From Acarospora socialis (taxonomy: Eukaryota; Ascomycota; Lecanoromycetes; Acarosporales; Acarosporaceae): a DNA stretch of 64,000 nucleotides. A program made the translations under genes and the position numbers. Within the stretch, counting starts at the first letter, position 1. Every line of letters starts with the position of its first letter. The stretch spans positions 620,001 to 684,000 of the forward strand of contig JAMYGW020000005.1 of assembly GCA_025617375.2 (NCBI GenBank). Direction: 5' to 3'. Shown one piece after another: positions 55,901 to 64,000 of this stretch. The notes beneath the pieces are model-generated. The model worked only from the letters and a program-made list of their open reading frames with translations, was not told the DNA's origin and did not search any database.

Positions 55901-58381
55901 CTTCTTTGATACAAACAGAATTAGATATTCTGTCAGTGATTTTGATGATTTTATGAATTCTCTCTTGAGATTCTCATCAAGATAAGTTTTAACTTTCTTG
56001 AGTTGATTCTTACTCATTGAGTATAAAGATATTCACTTAGATTGTTTTCTGTTCAATAGTGATATTTTATAATTTCATAACTTATACTCTAATAAGCTCA
56101 TTTCTGATTGTTCAGAAATCTTATATGTGTCTTTAACTGTGCATATTTCTTTTGTAACTCAATCAATTCTTGAATTCTTTTCACACAATCAAGACATTTC
56201 TAGCATTGCATCATATTCAATTGATTTCATAATGTCAAACATTATTTCTTGTGATTTTCTCAGAATTGAGATCTTCACACAGATTTTCTCATCAATTCTT
56301 TCAATGACTCTGTTTATCATTTGTATGTTGAATGAACAGTGCACTCACTGTGTCTCTAATTTCAACATATTGATTATTTATCAACTTATAATGTTACTGT
56401 TCACTTCAGAATTCATTAATGTGTTGATTTGATGTTCATTAATTGTAATTTTGATTCATATTTGATGATCATTGTCTTGTCTTTGAAACATCACTAGCTT
56501 CTTATTCTCTAATCTTGTTGAGAAAGCTCTTCATTTTTTGACTCATTTGATCATTCAGCTTATCTTCAAAGTTCTTGAAATTATTTAGATTTTTTTTTGA
56601 TCATAAGATTCACATACTCTACACTGTGCTACTCAATGTGTTTTTTTGAGTGTAATTAAAATTCATACTGATTGTACTTCATCTGCAACTGACTCTCAAT
56701 AGCTCTTACTCTTTACAGAAATTCAGATGATATATATTCTTCACTGAAAATTTATCTGTCTTTATTTTGCATGATATATTCTTCAGATAAGCACATCTTG
56801 ATTTTGTAACTCTTAGTTTTTTACACAAGAGATTCTGATATTGATTCTCTCATAATTATTTATATATCTTTCATCAGATCATCAAATTTTTCATATGTCT
56901 CTGCTTTCTGATCTTGAGTTTTTTGTTTTTTCTTCAGCATTTTTTTGCTGACTAATGTTGCTTTTCTTTGAGCACTTAGATCTTTCTCAATCTTCATTTG
57001 ATATTTCTTTAAGAACTCTGTCTCAGCATTGTTCAAACTTTCTTTTGCAAGTGTATTACTGTTGAAAAATATTCATGATTCATCAATCTGAAATTCATGA
57101 TCATCAGTCTCTTCAATGTCATCTTCAAGAACATTATTTTCTTTCTCAGCATCAAGAATCTTTTTCTTGATAAGAATAGTTAATTCTTTTTTGTAAGTTG
57201 ATCAATTCATCACATCATATCTGTTCTTTGTGTTTTTGCATAATTTCTGAAGATATCATCTGACTTTATCTTTCATGTTCATGTGTACTCTGCACATATC
57301 ATTGTAACAGACTATTCAGTTGAGAGTGTCATGCACTATGTGTGTATTCTTCTTGACTGTCACTGCAACATTTTTTCTTTTCATTCAAGATCTGTTGTAT
57401 TCTCAAACAAGATGTTTGAATTTTCTGCAGTTGTAATACATTCATATTTTGTTTTGCAGTGTTATCTAAGACTTAGTGAATCACTCTGACTAGCATTCAT
57501 ACTTCATTTATCTAGTCTTTTATGACTTCTGACAACACTTCTTAATTATATTAAAATTCATAGAATCTGTTTCTCTATATTTTATTAATAAAATATATCA
57601 CTTCACTCATGATCAGAAGCTTTCTTCTTGATCTTTTATCATAAATAACATTTAATATTCTTTTTGTTTCATCTGTCATTCTCACTGACAACTATCAATA
57701 TTAATACTCAGATTAATTATTCTCTGAAGATTGTTTAATTGTTTTGCTCAGACTATCTTGTCTTTAATAAACTTTCTCAACTCACAATAGTACTGATAGA
57801 TGAGTGCTTCATCATTTTATTTGATAAGTGTCACTAACTGTTGAAACTCTGTGACATATACTGCTGTTGATTCACTCTGTCACAAGATGTGAACTCATTT
57901 CTCTGCTGCTCTTTCTTCATTGATTATTTTAAAAGCTTTCTTGAGTTTCTTCTTAAATCATTCATAGTCATTGAACATAGACTTCACATCTGTGTTGTGT
58001 TCTTCATATTTCTTTTTTAAAAATTCATGCAGCTTGAGATCAACTCAATTAAAGACTGCATTCATGAGATAAATCACTGCAAACAGCATTTTCTCTTGAT
58101 CAGTTTGAAACTTGAGTTGATTGAACTCAATATACAAGTCAAGCTTAGTCACAAAAACTCACAACTTTTCTCACTCTCTAATAAAAACATTCAGTATCTG
58201 TATTTTAGATGCACTCAGAGATAGTTGTATAGTCTGAGTCAACATCATTACTAATTGTGTCATCATTCTATCTGAAGTAAATGATAAAGATAAGTTTGTC
58301 TGAATCTGCTTCAGAAACAAGATTGAGACATTTTTTTGTGTGTCAGACATCATACTCATTATATCATAAGAGTGTTCAAAG

Positions 58382-58742
58382 TATAACATTCTAATCTGAG
58401 ATTTCTCAGATATGTAGAACTAAAAGTTTGTGCTTATTGATATAACAGCTGGTCTGAAATAGTTCTGGTCTTTAACTCTTAGATAGTTATTTAAGTTGAA
58501 CATGATCATTTTCATAAGAAAAACAACTCTACTATATAGACTGTGCTCAACACTTCTGCATCAAGCATTCTTGATGTTTTGATGTTTTAATGTCAAGAAG
58601 TTGAGCTTTCAGCTTATCTGCTCATCATTGAGCTGTTGTGCTGTTATGTGACTGCTGTTTAGCAGTTTTTCTTGTTTGCACTTCAAATAAACTCTTGATC
58701 ACAGATCTATGAGTTTCTTTCTTTCTAAATATGGTTGTAACA
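58382..58742 (-). repeat. 5' LTR of the inner Gypsy element
   Basis: 361 bp, + strand start TATAACATTCTAATCTGAG and end ATGGTTGTAACA. It aligns to 52560-52920 without gaps; I count about sixty differences by eye, and all are transitions. Confidence 0.9.
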
Positions 58743-61700
58743 AGTCTGCAGATTTAAAGATAGATTGCAAAGTTAAATGAATTTAATCTGTAAAGATACT
58801 TTCAGATGTAAATCTCTATAAGAACAGTATTTACAGTTATTATTGTGATTTCTGTTATCAGATAAATATTAATACAAAGAGCATGTCAAAGAAGACTCAA
58901 TATTCAGAGATGATTCATCATCTACATTACTTCATCATGAATTAATAAAAGACATACTGTGAAGAGAAAGAACTCATGAAAGAATGAAGATTTTTAAAGA
59001 AATTCTTGAAAAATTTATTAAAAAATAAAACAAATTGAATTCATAATATCTGAATGAAGTGATTGTGAGTGAGTAAAAAAAATGAAAAGTTGAATAAAAA
59101 ATATCTTCATTGTTATAATGAACTTCAATTTCAGATAGAAAGCAAAATAAATAAGATAAACAAGATTTAAATCATGCTTTTCTACTGCAATCTGAACAAA
59201 CTTATATACAAGAAAATTTGTAAACAATCAGAGCTGTTTAATATCAAAGAGAACATAATAGTTTTCACAAAGAAATTACAGTTCAATTTATTCTTTCATA
59301 AACAAAAAAAAGCATCACTTTATTAAAAGAAGTCTGAGTCTTTTTAAAAGATTAATAATAAGTCTGCAATCAGATCTGAAAAAAAAGTCTTTTAGAATGA
59401 TAGAAATTAATTTATTAAGTGTTTTAATTGTAACAAGATTGATTATTTTGCAAAAGACTGCTGAAGCATTAAGAAAAATAAAACTTTTATGAATATTATA
59501 AACAAAGAAAGTTTGCAGAATTTTCACAAAATATATGAATTCTCAAAGAAAAATAGTATCACTGAAAAAACAAAGAAAAAGTCTGTGAAGACAGAGTTTT
59601 TCAAGAAAGAGATTATACACAAAGTGTATGAGTTTTCTCAGTTGAATTTTCTCAAAAAGAAAGTTCTATAAATTATGATATATCTTGTGAAGCAGAAACT
59701 ACAGACAATGATGAACAGCAGAAATAATATCAACTTTCTGCATCTAAACATAGTTATAATTTTAAATTTAGTATTTTTATTCTTCACAAGAGATGCTGTT
59801 GATATTAATTAACAATTAATGATCATATATAATGTGTATCATGAACAGATCTTCATTCACAATGATAATGAAAAATTTACAAACATCATAAATCTCTTAT
59901 AACTACAAAAATAAAATCTAATATAATACTTAAAGTGATCTGACTGATCTGAAGAAATTCAGTAATAAGTTATTTTCAGTAAATTTTCACTTAAAGAAAG
60001 AATGTAAGAGATTCTGCAAAGTTGAAGAATAGTGATGAATTAAATTTTAAAGTTCTCATGAAGAAGTTAAAATTCAAAGATTCAAGTCAGATATATCAAG
60101 TCTACATAAAGTACACAGAAAATCAGAATGATGCAGTTCAAGTGAAAATTTCAGAGTTATACTGCAATTTCATGAAGATATTTTCAGAAAGCAAAGCTAA
60201 TAACTTGTCTCTGCACTGTGAGCAGAATTATATTATTGATTTAATTGATGAACAAATTTCATTCTTCAACTTTATCTATAATCTCTTAAAAAAAAAAGTT
60301 TACAGAGCTCTGAAGATATCTGAATGAAAATTTAGAAAATGATTTTATTTGATTCTCACAGTTTTCTGTAAAAACATCAGTACTATTTGCACTCAAGCTC
60401 AACAGTAAACTGCAACTATGTGTTGATTACTGTAAACTCAATGTAGTTACTGTGAAGAACTGTTATTTCTTATTTTTAATTGAGAAAATCATGAATTACA
60501 TAAATGAGATCAAGATCTTCACAAAAATTAATATAAAGAATGTTTACTACTGAATTTACATTTACAAAGATAATAAATGAAAGACAGTCTTCTGCACTCA
60601 GTATGAACTGTATAAGTATTTGATGATGTTCTTTGAGTTAATCAATGCATTGACAATCTTTCAGTTATATATTCATAAGATACTTCACAAGTATCTAAAC
60701 ATCTTTGTGATAATATTTCTGAATAATATTCTGATTTATTTTAAGAATAAAAATAAATATAAACAACATGTTCACACTGTTCTAGAAGTGCTTTTAGAAA
60801 TAAAACTGTATATGAAGTTCAGTAAGTGTCAGTTTTCTGTGAAAAGAATATTTTTTGTGAAGTTTATTATTACAGACAAAGAAGTGAAGATGAAAGAAGA
60901 TTGCATCATCATGATTCTTAACTGATTAAAGTCAGAAATTATTTTCAAAATTTAAAGCTTTATAGATTTCATGAACTTCTATAGAAGATTTATAAATAAA
61001 TTTTTCTGTATTACTGTGAAACTTATAAGTATGCTGAAAGACAGTGAAGACATTTTAAAAAAAAAGCTGATCTTGTGAGTATCAGAATTTCTGATCTCAA
61101 AGACTGCACATTTTTTTTGTAAATTAATCAAGATCTTTATGACAGCATCTTTTCTGAGACACTTTGACTCAAAAAAAAAGATTTAAGTAAAGACAGACAT
61201 CTCAGAATTTGTTATATTTGACATTTTAATGCAAAGACATAATGACTGAAGATCAATTGCATACTATTTGTGAAAGATAATATTTACAGAGAGAAATTAT
61301 AAAACTGATGATGAAGAACTGTTTGCTATAGTTGAAAGTGTTCATCACTGATAACATTATCTTAAAAAAACAAAATACACAATTAAGATTCTTACAGATC
61401 ATGACAATCTGTATTAAATAGTGAAATCATTTTATAAGTTGTTGCAAAGACATGTGAAATGAACTCTGCAGTTATCAACATACAATTTCTGTATAATGTA
61501 TTGCAAGAAAATTATGAATTTTGTGAATGAATCATCTCAAAAAATCAATTATTGATGAAAGATCAAAGCAGAGAATGCTATCATGAAGTATCACTCAACA
61601 TTAAAAAAGATTCTGTTTTCAACAACAATGACTGCTGTAAAGAATAAACAGAATGCAAGTGTAAGTTATAAAGTGCACATTTGAGCTTATATACAAGTTA

Positions 61701-63640
61701 AACAGCTGTTAAGTGCAGACTGCATGAATTAAAAGAATAAAGATCATAGATAACAAACTTGTGAAACTGCTGCAAAGAAAATCATATATGAAAATGTGAG
61801 CAAGATTCTTCTAGAAAGTCTATTGAAGTATTTTTGAGTAAATTTTTTCACAAACAAAATGATTCAGAGTCTGAAGACTGCTGAGACATTAAAAAAAGAA
61901 AGTTAATATTTTAACTGAATGCAGATAAAAGATCTTCTCTATGTCAATAATGTGATATATATTCTGTATGTGAAAACTTTATGTAATAAGATATTGTGAA
62001 AACATCACAATGATCTTTTTACAGAACATTTAATTACAGATCAAATCTATACACAAGTTCATGAGAAATACTGATGATCAGAGATGAAAAAACAAATTGA
62101 AAACTATTATTTATTCTGTCTTGTATGTCTAAAAGCATAAATAATTTGTGAAAAGTTCACAGAGCAGTTACAGTTCTTAAAATACTCTATACAGTTTTAA
62201 AACATAATTATAATGAACTTCATTACAGATCTGTTAGAGAGCAGAGTCTATGAAGATATTTATGATGTGATTTTGAATGTGATTGACAAATTTTTGAAGA
62301 TGTGTCACTATATTTCATGTTGAAAGAACATAACTATGAAAAATCTTATGAAGATCTTTGTACAGAAAATAGTTCATTTACATAAAGTTTTAATTATCAT
62401 AGTGTCAAATCAGAAATCACTATTTATCTCATGATTCTGAGTTAATGTGATGTATATTTTAAAAATTAAATAATGACTAAACATTATCTTTTATTCACAA
62501 ACTAATGAGCAGACAGAGCATCAGAATAGTGTTTTTGAACAATATCTGTAAAGTTATGTCAATTATGAGCAAAATGACTGAGTAATATTATTGTTCTTGA
62601 CAAAGTTTGTGTACAATGCAAGCAGACATTTTGCAACTCAAAAAATATCTTTCAAGATGATTTATAAATATCACTTAAGATTCAATTTGTTGTCTGTGAA
62701 CAAGATAATTAAGTATACAGTGAAAAAGAATAGCTTCACAGAAGCTGAAACTCTTGCAGATTAACTTTACATCAGTTATAAAAAGACTCAAAGATTTCTC
62801 ATAAAAGCTCAAGAGTATCAGAAGAAGTACTATGATAAGAAATGATGAAATATCATATTTAAACTTGAACAAAAGATTTAACTACATATTAAAAACATAT
62901 TCATAAAGAAATTCTTGCAGAAGCTGAATTAACTACATTATGAGTTTTATAGAATTATTGATCAGATAGAGAATCAGATTTATAAGTTAAAGTTGTTAAA
63001 AACTCTTAATATTCATGATGTCTTTCATGTCAGTCTACTTTGAACTCATAGATTTCACAAAAATGATGAATTTTCAGAATCTGAATCTTTATATTTAGTG
63101 ATAAACTCAGATTTTTGTAAATATGAAATCATCATTATTTTGAACTCACAAATCATAACAATTCTTGATGAACAGTCAACATTACAATATCAAATTGCAC
63201 AAAAAAGATACACAGATCTAATCTGAAAATCAGAAATTAATGTGAAGAATGTTCAAAGATTAATTAATAAATTTCACAAGAAAAATTCTGAAAAACTCAA
63301 GTCAACACTTACAAAGCTCAAGAAATTAAAGTCTGACTTGATTTCACTTTTGCACTTACTCACAAAAATTACTTGTCACTCACACTGCATAGAAGTACAG
63401 ACTCTTACAAGTGTTCTTTACTCAGAGTATTGACATTGTGAAATTTTCAAGAAATCAAGATACTAATCAAAAAAACTCAGCAGAGCTTAGCAAAATAGAT
63501 TTGTGATGAAGATTTAACAGTATTGACAGATGTACTTTTACTGTTTGCACTTCTTAGAAAATTCACAAAAAACTGAGAAGAATGACTTGAAAATGATATT
63601 ATTAAACAAAAAAGTTGATATATATTTGATCAGAGAGCAA

Positions 63641-63868
63641 GAAGAAGATTTATTTTCTTCAATTACAGATGATATTACTTAAATCAATACTTTAAATTAC
63701 ATTTATTAGAAAGTATCTACAGAAAAGAAAGAAAATCAATATATTTTTTTCTGTTGAAGAAGATAAAGTTAATTTATTCTCTTTGATTAATGATGCTGTT
63801 CAGATTAATACTCTAAATCATATTAGTATGAAAGAAATTTACAGAAGAAAGAAAGAAAATGAATTATT
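63641..63868 (+). repeat. Two diverged tandem units of about 114 bp
   Basis: Unit 1 starts at 63641 and unit 2 at 63756, both with GAAGAAGAT. They share ATTAATAC/ATCAATAC TTAAAT-like blocks and end in an AGAAAGAAAGAAAA run. They lie near the end of the outer retroelement or in a further repeat after it; I cannot assign them. Confidence 0.45.
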
Positions 63869-64000
63869 ATAGTAATGAAAGACATCTCTATTCTTCTAAT
63901 CATGATCTGTTAAAGTATTTTTATATTCTTCATTATTCATGAAGTTTCTTTTTAATCACAAACTATTATAAGATAGTTCACTATTTATAACATATACAGT

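Larger units (their letters stand above)
52560..58742 (-). mobile_element. Inner Gypsy LTR retrotransposon (fossil), full length with TSD
   Basis: A 6183-bp element lying on the - strand with two 361-bp LTRs and a perfect 5-bp target duplication, AGTCT, at 52555-52559 and 58743-58747. Its - strand order is 5' LTR (58382-58742), gag-like region (about 58000-56800), protease and reverse transcriptase (about 56100-54950; the stretch 55675-55427 reads clearly as reverse transcriptase), RNase H and integrase (about 54900-53600), and 3' LTR (52920-52560). It is structurally complete but heavily mutated, with dozens of breaks, and surely inactive. The LTRs differ at roughly one site in six, nearly all transitions, so a clock age from LTR divergence would be misleading. 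Confidence 0.88.
51820..64000 (+). mobile_element. Outer Gypsy-type LTR retrotransposon (fossil), runs off the window
   Basis: A badly broken element with dozens of lesions. It begins near 51820 with a probable 5' LTR (TGTACTGTAAGCTCACTTCA, about 200 bp; end not resolved). A gag-like part is at 52059-52505. The element is then interrupted by the inner Gypsy element at 52560-58742 and resumes at 58748. Recognisable parts after that are a pol start and reverse transcriptase (about 60020-60925), RNase H (about 61100-61450), an integrase zinc-finger and core (about 61500-62600) and a chromodomain-like tail (about 63000-63420), so it is chromovirus-like. No second copy of the 5' LTR is found before 64000; the 3' LTR may lie just beyond. 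It is older than the inner element and younger than the mariner copy it cuts. Confidence 0.8.

Noticed and set aside
53000-58400. Short frames on both strands in the inner Gypsy element as possible host genes
   Set aside because: All lie within a bounded retroelement with matching LTRs; they are element remnants.
1-64000. tRNA, rRNA or CRISPR features
   Set aside because: I found no cloverleaf with a T-loop GTTCRA block in proper spacing, no rRNA sequence and no regularly spaced repeats.

Overview
The window reads as nuclear DNA of a filamentous ascomycete (Pezizomycotina; a Dothideomycete is my best guess, by inference only). Genes are compact, most carry introns of about 48-90 bp with GT..AG ends and CTAAC/CTGAC-type branch sites, and the gene set is a typical fungal housekeeping one. 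I find 19 protein genes, no rRNA, no convincing tRNA and no CRISPR array. I derived exon structures by hand, matching splice sites to reading frame and to remembered family sequences; no alignment was run.

Region 1 (0.4-19 kb) is dense housekeeping DNA. In order: threonine deaminase (ILV1, -), respiratory supercomplex factor (RCF1, +), a small secreted cysteine protein (-), histone N-acetyltransferase NatD (NAT4, +), GPI-transamidase subunit PIG-U/Gab1 (-), pescadillo (NOP7, +), folylpolyglutamate synthase (MET7, -), phosphoinositide phosphatase SAC1 (-), a Rab5-type GTPase (+) and the mitochondrial inner-membrane organiser MIC60 (+). GAB1/NOP7, SAC1/Rab5 and ILV1/RCF1 are divergent pairs with short shared promoters. 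NAT4/GAB1 and NOP7/MET7 converge tightly.

Region 2 (19-41 kb) is all on the + strand: a 1343-residue tail-anchored protein of unknown role, the Pol I initiation factor Rrn9, a many-exon SLIP-GC/dynamin-like GTPase, the eEF1A chaperone PBDC1 (Chp1), an ABCB full transporter of Ste6 type, a single-span membrane protein with PY motifs, and the PQ-loop protein MPDU1. A 675-bp foldback MITE with perfect 59-bp terminal inverted repeats and a TA target duplication lies 84 bp before the MPDU1 start codon.

Region 3 (41-50.4 kb) holds, on the - strand, a 76-residue DUF1748 protein (mitofissin, Atg44/Mfi1) whose first coding exon is six bases. After a 2.5-kb gene-poor gap comes a 1828-residue NLR-type receptor with a SesB-like hydrolase, a NACHT domain and about 25 ankyrin repeats.

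Region 4 (51-64 kb) is an abrupt AT-rich repeat island. A decayed Tc1/mariner transposon is cut by a Gypsy element, into which a second Gypsy element has inserted in the opposite orientation. The inner element has two 361-bp LTRs and a perfect AGTCT target duplication. On reading I find no CpG from about 51.19 kb to the end. The two LTRs differ almost only by transitions that look like one ancestral CpG resolved as TG in one copy and CA in the other. That suggests an RIP-like process aimed at CpG (and CpC) rather than the classical CpA. This mutational signature, next to an immune-receptor-type gene, is the most unusual feature of the window.
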